NCBI RefSeq assembly: GCF_030656115.1
Contig: NZ_JAUSOO010000049.1
Span: 1 to 40,861 of the forward strand
Direction of reading: 5' to 3'
Length of the DNA stretch: 40,861 nt
Origin: Hydrogenophaga sp.
Lineage (GTDB): Bacteria > Pseudomonadota > Gammaproteobacteria > Burkholderiales > Burkholderiaceae_C
Shown here: piece after piece, positions 33,451 through 40,861 of the stretch
How the letters are laid out: each line of letters opens with the position of its first letter
Numbering within the stretch: the stretch's first letter is position 1
Position numbers and translations under genes: made by a program
Notes under the pieces: generated by a model
Told to the model about the DNA's origin: nothing
Seen by the model: only the letters and a program-made list of their open reading frames with translations
Database searches by the model: none

Positions 33451-35040
33451 ATGCTCGACGCCACCCTCAAATCCCAGCTCCAAACCTACCTCGGCATGCT
33501 GCGCCAGCCGATTCAGCTGATCGCTTCGCTGGACGACAGCGGTACCGGCGCCGAGATGCGCAGCCTGTTGAACGACATCGTTTCGCTCTCCGACAAGGTC
33601 ACGCTGGACACCTCGGGCAACGATGTCCGCAAGCCTTCGTTCGTGGTCGCCCGTTCCGGTGAAACCCAAGGCGTTCGTTTTGCGGGCCTGCCGCTGGGTC
33701 ACGAATTCACGTCGTTGGTGCTGGCGCTGTTGTGGACGGGTGGCCACCCGCCCAAGGTCGAGGCCGACGTGATCGATGCCATCAAGGCCCTGGATGGCGA
33801 CTTCAGCTTCGAGGTCTACATGTCCTTGACCTGTCACAACTGCCCTGACGTGGTGCAGGCGCTCTCCCTGATGGCCATCTTCAACCCCAAAGTCAAGACC
33901 GTGGTGATTGAAGGCGGTGCATTCCAGCAAGAAGTGAACGACCGCGAAATCATGGCCGTGCCCATGGTGTTCCTGAACGGCAAGGTCTTCGGCTCCGGCC
34001 GCATGACGGTGGAAGAAATCGTGGCCAAGCTGGACACAAACGCGGGTGACCGAGATGCCGCCAGGCTCAGTGCCAAAGATCCTTTTGACGTGTTGATCGT
34101 TGGGGGTGGTCCAGCCGGTGCGGCTGCTGCGGTGTACGCAGCCCGCAAGGGTATTCGGGTGGGTGTGGCGGCCGAGCGTTTCGGCGGCCAGACCAACGAC
34201 ACCATGGCCATCGAAAACTACATCTCGGTGATGGAAACCGACGGCCCCAAGTTCGCTGCCGCGCTGGAAGCCCAGGTGCGCCACTACGAGGTGGACATCA
34301 TGAACCTGCAGCGCGCCGACAAGATCATCCCGGCAGAAGAGCCGGGTGGACTGGTGCAGGTGCACATGGCCAATGGCGGCGTGTTGAAAGCGCGCAGCGT
34401 GATCCTGTCCACGGGTGCACGCTGGCGCAATGTCAACGTGCCTGGCGAGCAGGAATACAAAAACAAAGGCGTGGCCTATTGCCCGCACTGCGATGGCCCG
34501 CTGTTCAAAGGCAAGCGTGTGTCGGTCATCGGTGGCGGCAACTCGGGCGTGGAAGCCGCCATCGACCTGGCTGGCGTGGTGGCCCACGTCACGCTGATTG
34601 AATTTGCCGATGCCCTGAAAGCCGATGCGGTCTTGGTGAGCAAGCTCAAGAGCCTGCCCAACGTGGACATCCATGTGAACGCGCAGACCACCGAAATCAC
34701 GGGTGCCGACGGCAAGGTCAACGGCCTGAAGTACAGGGACCGTGCGACGGGCGAAGAACATCTCGTGCCGCTGGAAGGTGTGTTCGTGCAGATTGGCTTG
34801 GTGCCCAACACCGAATTCCTCAAAGGCACGGTTGAGTTGAGCCGTTTTGGTGAAATCGTGGTGGACGCGAAGGGCCATACCAATGTGTCCGGCGTTTTTG
34901 CTGCGGGCGACTGCACCACCGTGCCGTACAAGCAGATCGTGATCGCCGCGGGCGAAGGCGCCAAAGCCGCGCTGAGTGCGTTTGACCACCTGATTCGCCA
35001 GCCGGTGGTGGCTGCGCCGGCTGAAGCCGCTATCGCCTGA
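33451..35040 (+). CDS. ahpF: Alkyl hydroperoxide reductase subunit F
   Basis: 529 aa. Its N-terminal thioredoxin-like pair carries a CxxC (C128-HN-C131). The FAD domain has [20 protein letters not shown]. The NADH domain has [16 protein letters not shown], with the second redox pair CPHCDGP. It carries electrons from NADH through both disulfides to AhpC. ATG 33451 follows AAGGAG. Length agrees with E. coli AhpF (521 aa). A terminator follows. Confidence 0.96.
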   Translation: MLDATLKSQLQTYLGMLRQPIQLIASLDDSGTGAEMRSLLNDIVSLSDKVTLDTSGNDVRKPSFVVARSGETQGVRFAGLPLGHEFTSLVLALLWTGGHPPKVEADVIDAIKALDGDFSFEVYMSLTCHNCPDVVQALSLMAIFNPKVKTVVIEGGAFQQEVNDREIMAVPMVFLNGKVFGSGRMTVEEIVAKLDTNAGDRDAARLSAKDPFDVLIVGGGPAGAAAAVYAARKGIRVGVAAERFGGQTNDTMAIENYISVMETDGPKFAAALEAQVRHYEVDIMNLQRADKIIPAEEPGGLVQVHMANGGVLKARSVILSTGARWRNVNVPGEQEYKNKGVAYCPHCDGPLFKGKRVSVIGGGNSGVEAAIDLAGVVAHVTLIEFADALKADAVLVSKLKSLPNVDIHVNAQTTEITGADGKVNGLKYRDRATGEEHLVPLEGVFVQIGLVPNTEFLKGTVELSRFGEIVVDAKGHTNVSGVFAAGDCTTVPYKQIVIAAGEGAKAALSAFDHLIRQPVVAAPAEAAIA

Positions 35041-35085
35041 GGCGCGCTGCGCGCCCTGTGGGTGGGGCGCTGCGATCCAAAAGTC

Positions 35086-35129
35086 AAAAGCCAAAAGGGC
35101 TTCGGGAAACCGAAGCCCTTTTGGCTTTT
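35086..35129. terminator. Long bidirectional hairpin terminator after ahpF
   Basis: The stem is AAAAGCCAAAAGGGCTTCGG, loop GAAA, and the exact reverse complement ending in CTTTT: 20 perfect base pairs closed by a GNRA loop. Stem ends with A4/T4 tracts. It is expected to end ahpF transcription. Confidence 0.88.
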
Positions 35130-35185
35130 GCCGCGTGCTTTTAACCGTGCACGATCGGGTCCTTGTCTCGAAGATCATCTATTTG

Positions 35186-35202
35186 CTAGGGGCTTACCCT
35201 AG
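35186..35202. promoter_or_regulatory. CTAGGG inverted repeat upstream of symporter operon
   Basis: CTAGGG-GCTTA-CCCTAG, 157 bp before the DUF4212 start. This could be an operator for a response regulator or activator of the acid-uptake genes. The regulator is not known from this window. Confidence 0.4.
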
Positions 35203-35358
35203 GGCCGCACCGGAGGGCCCTGATCAGCAATTTAGCTGTAAGGAAGCGCCTCCACAGTCGCTCCCGTAATGCCAGAAACCTCACGGTGAACGGCATGCAA
35301 AACGTGGCGGCGCAAGCCGTCGAAACTGCAAAAGCATCACTTTGAGGAGATGGCTTTC

Positions 35359-35619
35359 ATGACAACTGATAGCAACGCAAAGGCCTACTGGTCTGCCACG
35401 CTTGGTCTGCTGACCAAGGTGCTGATCATCTGGTTTCTCGTGTCCTACGGCGCAGGTATCCTGTTTGCCGAAGCCCTGAACAACATCAAGCTCGGCGGCT
35501 ACCCCGTTGGGTTCTGGTTTGCCCAACAGGGTTCCATCTACGTGTTCATCGCGCTGATCTTCTGGTACGCCAACCAGATGGGCAAGATCGACCGCAAGTT
35601 CGGCATGCAAGAAGACTGA
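35359..35619 (+). CDS. DUF4212 small subunit of sodium:solute symporter
   Basis: 86 aa with two membrane helices (about 13-30, VLIIWFLVSYGAGILFA; and 52-68, SIYVFIALIFWYAN). It is the small partner of VC_2705-type sodium:solute symporters, which it always precedes. ATG 35359 has GAGGAG 9 bp upstream; an earlier ATG at 35350 overlaps that Shine-Dalgarno and is unlikely. The large subunit follows after 15 bp. Confidence 0.93.
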   Translation: MTTDSNAKAYWSATLGLLTKVLIIWFLVSYGAGILFAEALNNIKLGGYPVGFWFAQQGSIYVFIALIFWYANQMGKIDRKFGMQED

Positions 35620-35634
35620 TCAAGGAAGACCACC

Positions 35635-37488
35635 ATGGAACTCCAAACCACCATTTACATTTTCGTCGGGTTGAGCTTCGCGCTGTACCTCGGCATCGCC
35701 TTCTGGGCACGCGCGGGCAGCACGTCCGAGTTTTACGTGGCCGGCGGTGGCGTGCACCCCGTGACCAACGGCATGGCCACGGCCGCTGACTGGATGTCGG
35801 CCGCCTCGTTCATCTCCATGGCCGGTCTGATCTCCAACATGGGCTACGGCGGCGCCGTGTTCCTGATGGGCTGGACCGGTGGTTACGTGCTGCTGGCGAT
35901 GTTGCTGGCGCCGTACCTGCGCAAGTTCGGCAAGTTCACCGTGCCCGAGTTCGTTGGCGATCGCTTCTACTCGAAGGCCGCTCGCAACGTCGCCGTGCTG
36001 TGTCTGCTGGTGGCGTCGCTCACCTACATCATTGGTCAAATGACCGGTGTGGGCGTGACGTTTGCGCGCTTCCTGGGCGTGTCCAGTGAGCAGGGCATCT
36101 ACATCGGTATGGCGATCGTGTTTGCCTACGCCGTGTTCGGTGGCATGAAGGGCATCACCTACACCCAGGTGGCCCAGTACTGCGTGTTGATTGCGGCCTA
36201 CCTGGTGCCTGCTTTCTTCATCTCCCTGAACCTGACCGGCAACTTCCTGCCGCAGTTGGGCCTGGGCTCCAGCATGGCCGGCACCGACGTGTCGCTGCTG
36301 ACCAAGCTCGACCAGGTGGTGACCGATCTGGGCTTTGGCCAGTACACCACGACCCGCGCCGGTTCGATGCTGAACATGTTCTTCTACACCGTGTCGCTCA
36401 TGATCGGTACCGCCGGTCTGCCGCACGTGATCGTTCGCTTCTTCACCGTGCCGAAAGTGGCTGACGCCCGTTCGTCCGCTGGTTGGGCACTGGTGTTCAT
36501 TGCTTTGCTGTACACCACCGCTCCGGCAGTGGGCGCCATGGCCAAGTTGAACCTGCACGGCACCGTGAACAGCGCTGTGGGTCTGACACAGACCGTCAAT
36601 GGTATCGAGGTGAATCCTGATGTTGTGAAGGCCAATGGCGACTTGTACGCCACCGAAGCCAGCCTGGTTTACGAGCAGCGTCCGGACTGGATGAAGCGCT
36701 GGGAAAAAACCGGCCTGCTGAAGTGGGAAGACAAGAACGGCGATGGCCGTATCCAGTACTACAACGACAAGACCAAGAACGAAGCCGCCAAAGGCAAGGC
36801 AGAAGCTGCTGGCTGGAAGGGCAACGAGCTGACTGTGAACGCCGACATCATCGTGCTGGCCAACCCGGAAATCGCACTGCTGCCCAACTGGGTGATCGCC
36901 TTGGTGGCTGCTGGTGGTTTGGCCGCTGCGCTGTCCACCGCTGCCGGTCTGCTGCTGGCCATTTCCTCGGCCATCTCCCACGATCTGATCAAAGGCGCCA
37001 TCAAGCCTGACATCAGTGAAAAGGGTGAACTCATGGCCGGCAAGGTTGCCATGGCTGTGGCTATTTTCGTGGCAGGCTGGCTGGGCCTGAACCCACCGGG
37101 CTTTGCGGCAGGTACTGTGGCGCTGGCCTTCGGTATTGCAGCATCCACGATCTTCCCCGCGTTGATGATGGGCATTTTCAGCCGCACCGTCACCGACAAG
37201 GGTGCCATCGCCGGTATGTTGTCTGGTCTGTTCGTGGTGTTGTTTTATGTGTTTGCACACAAAGGCATTTTCTTCATCAAAGGCACCGACTACCTGGACC
37301 TGATCGGTGGTGCCAACTCGTTCTTCACGATCACCCCCGAAGCCTTCGGTACCGTGGGTGCCATGGTGAACTTTGCGGTGGCCTACATTGTGAGCAAAAT
37401 GGGCAAGCCTGTGCCCAAGCACATCCAAGAGTTGGTGGAGTCGGTCCGCGTGCCCAAGGGTGCTGGTTCGGCTGCCGCTGGCCACTGA
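35635..37488 (+). CDS. Sodium:solute symporter large subunit (VC_2705 family)
   Basis: 617 aa, about 13 membrane segments. The SSS-fold N-terminus is IFVGLSFALYLGIAFWARAG and EFYVAGGGVHPVTNGMATAA. Helix motifs such as GGMKGITYTQVAQYCVLIAA and SLMIGTAGLPHVIVRFFTVP are typical of ActP-like symporters. A soluble insertion (about 322-405) is unusual: it carries DKNGDGRIQYYN at 366-377, which looks like an EF-hand calcium loop. Substrate is probably a short-chain acid such as acetate or pyruvate, by family. The C-terminus is followed by a terminator. Confidence 0.9.
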   Translation: MELQTTIYIFVGLSFALYLGIAFWARAGSTSEFYVAGGGVHPVTNGMATAADWMSAASFISMAGLISNMGYGGAVFLMGWTGGYVLLAMLLAPYLRKFGKFTVPEFVGDRFYSKAARNVAVLCLLVASLTYIIGQMTGVGVTFARFLGVSSEQGIYIGMAIVFAYAVFGGMKGITYTQVAQYCVLIAAYLVPAFFISLNLTGNFLPQLGLGSSMAGTDVSLLTKLDQVVTDLGFGQYTTTRAGSMLNMFFYTVSLMIGTAGLPHVIVRFFTVPKVADARSSAGWALVFIALLYTTAPAVGAMAKLNLHGTVNSAVGLTQTVNGIEVNPDVVKANGDLYATEASLVYEQRPDWMKRWEKTGLLKWEDKNGDGRIQYYNDKTKNEAAKGKAEAAGWKGNELTVNADIIVLANPEIALLPNWVIALVAAGGLAAALSTAAGLLLAISSAISHDLIKGAIKPDISEKGELMAGKVAMAVAIFVAGWLGLNPPGFAAGTVALAFGIAASTIFPALMMGIFSRTVTDKGAIAGMLSGLFVVLFYVFAHKGIFFIKGTDYLDLIGGANSFFTITPEAFGTVGAMVNFAVAYIVSKMGKPVPKHIQELVESVRVPKGAGSAAAGH

Positions 37489-37535
37489 GCTGCAGCAATC
37501 GACGGGGTGTTTGGCGCAAGCTGTACGCCCTGTCT

Positions 37536-37573
37536 AAAAAAGGGCCCCGCTGGTTCGCTGGCGGGGCTTTTTT
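37536..37573 (+). terminator. Intrinsic terminator after symporter operon
   Basis: GCCCCGC (37544-37550) and GCGGGGC (37561-37567) form a 7-bp GC stem followed by TTTTTT (37568-37573). An AAAAAA run precedes it (37536-37541), so it can also work in reverse. Confidence 0.85.
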
Positions 37574-37690
37574 CGTGGAGGACAATCCGGTACTTGACGG
37601 GTTGCCTTCCAGGTCTGTTGTGCACAGCCCGTCGAGCAGGCCGTTTGCGCACAGCACATCTGTGGGCTGTTTTTAACAAGGACTTATCGG

Positions 37691-38068
37691 ATGCACTTGC
37701 CGAGCGTATTTATATTCAACTGGGTATTTTTGTTGGCCTTGTTTCCGGTGAGCTTCTTTTGGCTGCGCCGGGCTTACCGGATTTTGGTGAAGCGCGATTT
37801 TTCCGAAGTGGCTCTCAAGAAAGGCATTCCACCAGCCAATGCTGAGAAATACGCACCCTATGAAATGACCATCAACATGATCGGTGGGGTGGTGCTGGTG
37901 GTGTTGCTGGTGGCTGTGCTGGGTTTCCAGGCGCTGGCTTCAGAGGACTGGATCGCCGTAGCCGGTGTGACGCTGTGGGTCAAGCTGTTTGCTTCGTTTG
38001 CGCTGGGCCGCCAGGCGCATGGGTTGGGGCCCAAAAAGAAGCCGGTGGCTGGCAAAGAACTCCCGTAA
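37691..38068 (+). CDS. Small membrane protein of unknown function
   Basis: 125 aa with an N-terminal hydrophobic helix (VFIFNWVFLLALFPVSFFWL) and two further ones (VVLVVLLVAVLGFQALA, and about 88-107 around AVAGVTLWVKLFASFALG). The C-terminus is basic (KKKPVAGKELP). No domain is recognised. It is convergent with ppsR, 67 bp apart, and sits 202 bp after the symporter. The codon use matches its neighbours, so it is probably a real gene. Confidence 0.65.
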   Translation: MHLPSVFIFNWVFLLALFPVSFFWLRRAYRILVKRDFSEVALKKGIPPANAEKYAPYEMTINMIGGVVLVVLLVAVLGFQALASEDWIAVAGVTLWVKLFASFALGRQAHGLGPKKKPVAGKELP

Positions 38069-38135
38069 AGCAGGTCTGTCCAGCCGTTGCGGAGGGTGCG
38101 GGCCGATGCCAGGCGCAGCACCACCGATTCAGGGA

Positions 38136-38957
38136 TCAGTACATCAGCCGATCGGGCTGAATTTCTTGCAAGATGGTTGTGGCAATCTCTTCGATGGACT
38201 TGGTGGTGGTGGACAGCCAACGAATACTTTCGCGGCGCATCATGCTTTCAGCCTCGCTGATTTCCATGCGGCAGTTCTCCAGACTCGCGTAGCGCGAGTT
38301 GGGACGCCGTTCGTTGCGAATTTCGCTCAACCGCTCGGGTGAAATCGTGAGGCCAAAGATTTTTTTGCGGTGCGGCACCAATGCGGGTGGCAGCTTGCGG
38401 CGCTCAAAATCTTCCGGAATCAGTGGGTAGTTCGATGCCTTCAGTCCGTACTGCATGGCCAGGTAAAGCGAGGTGGGGGTCTTGCCGCTGCGGCTCACGC
38501 CCACCAGGATCACGTCAGAGCCTTGCAAGTCCTTGTGGCTTTGGCCGTCGTCGTGAGCCAGCGAGAAGTTGATGGCCTCAATCCGATCGTTGTACGCTTG
38601 GCTTTTTGACGCATCCGAAAACCGCCCAACGCGGTGGTTGGACTTGAGGCCCAGCTCTTGTTCCATGGGCTCGACAAAGGTGCCAAACATATCCAGCAGC
38701 AAGCCTTGGCTGTGCTCCTTGACCACCTGCAGCACGTCCATATTGACCACGGTGGTGAATACCAGAGGGCGCCTGCCTTCCACCTCGGCGGTGTGGTTGA
38801 TTTGCCGTATGGCTTGGTGGGCCTTGTCCACGCTGTCAATGAACGGCAGACGGACCCGCCGCACAGTCGTTTCAAACTGCGCCAGGATCGCGTTACCAAA
38901 AGTTTCGGCGGTGATGCCTGTGCCGTCTGAGATGAAAAAGACTGTTCGGTTGGGCAT
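38136..38957 (-). CDS. ppsR: PEP synthase regulatory protein (kinase/pyrophosphorylase)
   Basis: 273 aa, DUF299 family. It has a P-loop ([11 protein letters not shown]) and the conserved start [20 protein letters not shown]. It phosphorylates PEP synthase with ADP to inactivate it and removes the phosphate with Pi. ATG 38955-38957 is divergent from ppsA, its target. The usual partner order in proteobacteria is exactly this divergent pair. Confidence 0.95.
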   Translation of the reverse strand: MPNRTVFFISDGTGITAETFGNAILAQFETTVRRVRLPFIDSVDKAHQAIRQINHTAEVEGRRPLVFTTVVNMDVLQVVKEHSQGLLLDMFGTFVEPMEQELGLKSNHRVGRFSDASKSQAYNDRIEAINFSLAHDDGQSHKDLQGSDVILVGVSRSGKTPTSLYLAMQYGLKASNYPLIPEDFERRKLPPALVPHRKKIFGLTISPERLSEIRNERRPNSRYASLENCRMEISEAESMMRRESIRWLSTTTKSIEEIATTILQEIQPDRLMY

Positions 38958-39062
38958 GGTGGTGGCGTGCTGGTGCGAAAGGTTGGCAAAAAAGGTTGCG
39001 AAAAATTCAAACCGTGGCGCAGCGGCTTTCACGTTCGGACAGGTTTTTGCACAGCCTCGTCC

Positions 39063-39081
39063 GGTGCATGCACCCTACAAT
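39063..39081. promoter_or_regulatory. Palindrome GGTGCATGCACC and TACAAT box between ppsR and ppsA
   Basis: A perfect 12-bp palindrome (39063-39074) is followed directly by TACAAT (39076-39081), which fits a -10 element for ppsA. It could be an operator over the ppsA promoter. No -35 at a good distance was found, so this is tentative. Confidence 0.35.
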
Positions 39082-39223
39082 CACGCATCACGGCCAAAGC
39101 CATTATCCCGGTTCCAGCCGCCAGATTTCAGCCCCTTTGCCCGGTGCCAGACCCACAACAGAACCACAGGTCGCAAGCACGGTGCATGGAGCCCCCGGTT
39201 TTTTAACCTTGAGGAGTTTTTCC

Positions 39224-40861
39224 ATGTCCAACCTGTTTTCTCCGACCGATCTGGTCGTGCCGTTCGAGCATCTGCGGATGACCGATGTTGACGCTGTCGG
39301 GGGCAAGAATGCCAGCCTTGGCGAAATGATTTCGCAGCTGCCCAGTGGCGTGAAAGTGCCCACCGGCTTTGCCACCACCGCCCATGCGTTTCGTGAGTTT
39401 CTGCAGTTTGACGGCCTGACCGAGCGCATCAACGCGCGCCTGGATGCGCTGGACACCGAAGACGTGCGCGCGCTGGCCGAGGCCGGTGCCGAGATCCGCG
39501 CCATGGTGGAAAACCAGCCGTTCCCGGCCGATCTGGAAAAAGCCATCCGCGATGCGTTCACCACGCTGGTGGGTGAGAACGACAAAGCCACCTTCGCCGT
39601 GCGCTCATCGGCCACCGCCGAAGACCTGCCCGACGCCTCCTTCGCCGGCCAGCAGGAAACCTTCCTCAACGTGCACGGCATCGACGAAGTGCTGCACAAG
39701 ATGAAGGAAGTGTTCGCCTCGCTGTACACCGACCGCGCCATCAGCTACCGCGTGCACACAGGCTTTGCCCACGCCGACGTGGCCCTGTCCGCCGGTGTGC
39801 AGCGCATGGTGCGTTCCGACACCGGTGCGGCTGGCGTGATGTTCACCATCGACACCGAGTCCGGCTTCGAAGACGTGGTCTTCATCACCTCCAGCTACGG
39901 CCTGGGCGAGACGGTGGTGCAGGGCGCCGTGAACCCCGACGAGTTCTACGTGCACAAACCCATGCTGAAGGCTGGCAAGCGCGCGCTGATCCGCCGCAAC
40001 CTGGGCAGCAAGCTGATCCAGATGACCTTCACCACGGCCGAAGAAAAAGCAGACGAGGGCGCGCTCAAGGGCAAGCTGGTCAAGACGGTGGACGTGCCGG
40101 TCGAACTGCGCAACCGCTACAGCCTGACCGACGCCGACGTCGAGCAGCTGGCGCACTACGCCATGGTGATCGAGCAGCACTACGGCCGCCCGATGGACAT
40201 TGAGTGGGGCAAGGACGGCACCGACGGCCAACTCTACATTCTGCAGGCCCGCCCCGAGACGGTGAAGAGCCAGTCGGCCGGCAAGACCGAGGTGCGCTAC
40301 AAGCTCAAAGGCAAAGGTGCTGTGCTGGCTTCGGGCCGAGCCATTGGCCAGAAAGTGGGCACTGGCCCCGTGCGCCTGGTGAGCCACATCAGCGAGATGG
40401 ACAAGGTTCAACCGGGTGACGTGCTGGTGACCGACATGACCGACCCGAACTGGGAACCGGTGATGAAGCGCGCCAGCGCCATCGTCACCAACCGGGGTGG
40501 CCGCACCTGCCACGCCGCCATCATCGCGCGCGAGTTGGGCATTCCGGCTGTGGTGGGTTGCGGGAACGCCACCGAGTCGCTCAAAGACGGCACACTGGTC
40601 ACGGTGAGCTGCGCCGAGGGCGATACCGGCCACATTTACGACGGCCTGCTGGAAACCGAGATCACCGAAGTGCAGCGCGGCACCATGCCCGAGGTGGACG
40701 TGAAGATCATGATGAACGGGGGCAACCCCCAGTTGGCGTTCGACTTTTGCCAGATTCCCAATGGCGGCGTGGGTCTGGCGCGCCTGGAATTCATCATCAA
40801 CAACAACCTCGGCGTGCACCCCAAGGCCATTCTGGACTACCCGAACATCGATGCTGACTTG
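39224..40861 (+). CDS. ppsA: Phosphoenolpyruvate synthase, partial (3' end beyond window)
   Basis: The 546 codons present are about two thirds of a typical 790-aa enzyme; the frame is open at the window edge. The N-terminal ATP-grasp domain has [31 protein letters not shown] and [12 protein letters not shown]. The phosphohistidine domain follows, with swivelling catalytic H430 in [17 protein letters not shown]. The C-terminal PEP-binding barrel begins ([11 protein letters not shown]) and is cut off. It converts pyruvate, ATP and water to PEP for gluconeogenesis. ATG 39224 has GAGGAG 7 bp upstream. It is regulated by PpsR. Confidence 0.96.
   Translation, partial: MSNLFSPTDLVVPFEHLRMTDVDAVGGKNASLGEMISQLPSGVKVPTGFATTAHAFREFLQFDGLTERINARLDALDTEDVRALAEAGAEIRAMVENQPFPADLEKAIRDAFTTLVGENDKATFAVRSSATAEDLPDASFAGQQETFLNVHGIDEVLHKMKEVFASLYTDRAISYRVHTGFAHADVALSAGVQRMVRSDTGAAGVMFTIDTESGFEDVVFITSSYGLGETVVQGAVNPDEFYVHKPMLKAGKRALIRRNLGSKLIQMTFTTAEEKADEGALKGKLVKTVDVPVELRNRYSLTDADVEQLAHYAMVIEQHYGRPMDIEWGKDGTDGQLYILQARPETVKSQSAGKTEVRYKLKGKGAVLASGRAIGQKVGTGPVRLVSHISEMDKVQPGDVLVTDMTDPNWEPVMKRASAIVTNRGGRTCHAAIIARELGIPAVVGCGNATESLKDGTLVTVSCAEGDTGHIYDGLLETEITEVQRGTMPEVDVKIMMNGGNPQLAFDFCQIPNGGVGLARLEFIINNNLGVHPKAILDYPNIDADL

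Larger units (their letters stand above)
35041..35358. other. 318-bp intergenic region between ahpF and symporter genes
   Basis: No gene is seen. It holds the ahpF terminator (35086-35129), a 6-bp inverted repeat with CTAGGG arms (35186-35202) and a leader of about 150 bp before the symporter Shine-Dalgarno. No riboswitch or attenuator could be recognised. Confidence 0.6.

Noticed and set aside
1..40861. CRISPR arrays, tRNA or rRNA genes, prophage or transposase genes
   Set aside because: No spaced repeat array, cloverleaf-like tRNA end, rRNA sequence or transposase/integrase motif was recognised on either strand by reading.

Overview
The window is a high-G+C betaproteobacterial chromosome segment, most likely Comamonadaceae (Hydrogenophaga/Acidovorax-like). 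This rests on gene content (surE-pcm-nlpD...rlmD, ppsR/ppsA, VC_2705-type symporter with its DUF4212 subunit, ligAB, hemP-exbD-exbB-tonB) and on two GC-rich intergenic repeats sharing the word GTCCGGCCAAGCCGG. The genus is an inference. No tRNA, rRNA, CRISPR array or transposase was seen.

Region 1 (1-11.65 kb, all + strand) is a defence island built on a type I restriction-modification locus and is heavily rearranged. It begins with the end of hsdR. A HEPN/MNT toxin-antitoxin pair and a 5'-truncated ATP-binding regulator follow, then a second, diverged copy of the last 52 codons of hsdR. Next is hsdS, interrupted by one in-frame TGA exactly where a Trp is expected, and then a 552-aa protein of unknown family with an HExxH zinc-protease motif and clearly lower G+C. 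After it come two truncated copies of the 5' end of a GIY-YIG/DUF4357 gene alternating with two internally deleted AlbA_2-type genes, then the full-length GIY-YIG gene. A small HipA-like kinase, a DUF3037 protein, a winged-helix regulator with a heptad-repeat operator candidate, and finally hsdM and a PPC-domain protein complete the island. The order R...S...M, with almost 7 kb between S and M, is unusual. The metalloprotease-like protein and the repeated end-duplications are the best candidates for something undescribed.

Region 2 (11.67-18.98 kb) is catabolic: a class I cytochrome P450 operon (P450, 2Fe-2S ferredoxin, ferredoxin reductase) on the minus strand, a divergent PobR-like AraC regulator, a LysR regulator divergent from ligAB (protocatechuate 4,5-dioxygenase), and a quinone oxidoreductase. 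It suggests oxidation of a substituted aromatic acid feeding protocatechuate ring cleavage.

Region 3 (19.1-25.6 kb) is housekeeping: surE, pcm, nlpD, a DnaQ-like exonuclease, rlmD, a strong terminator, a BI-1 family membrane protein and a GlcG/HbpS-like protein. rpoS, commonly next to nlpD, is not in this interval.

Region 4 (25.7-35.1 kb) handles iron and peroxide: hemP-exbD-exbB-tonB, an FMN alpha-hydroxy-acid oxidase translationally coupled to a PiuC-type hydroxylase, a catecholate-siderophore TonB receptor, and ahpC-ahpF diverging from the receptor. Fur-like palindromes lie upstream of tonB and of the receptor, and OxyR-like half-sites upstream of ahpC.

Region 5 (35.2-40.86 kb) is central carbon metabolism: a DUF4212/sodium:solute symporter pair (probably acetate or another short acid), a small membrane protein, and divergent ppsR and ppsA (ppsA runs off the end).
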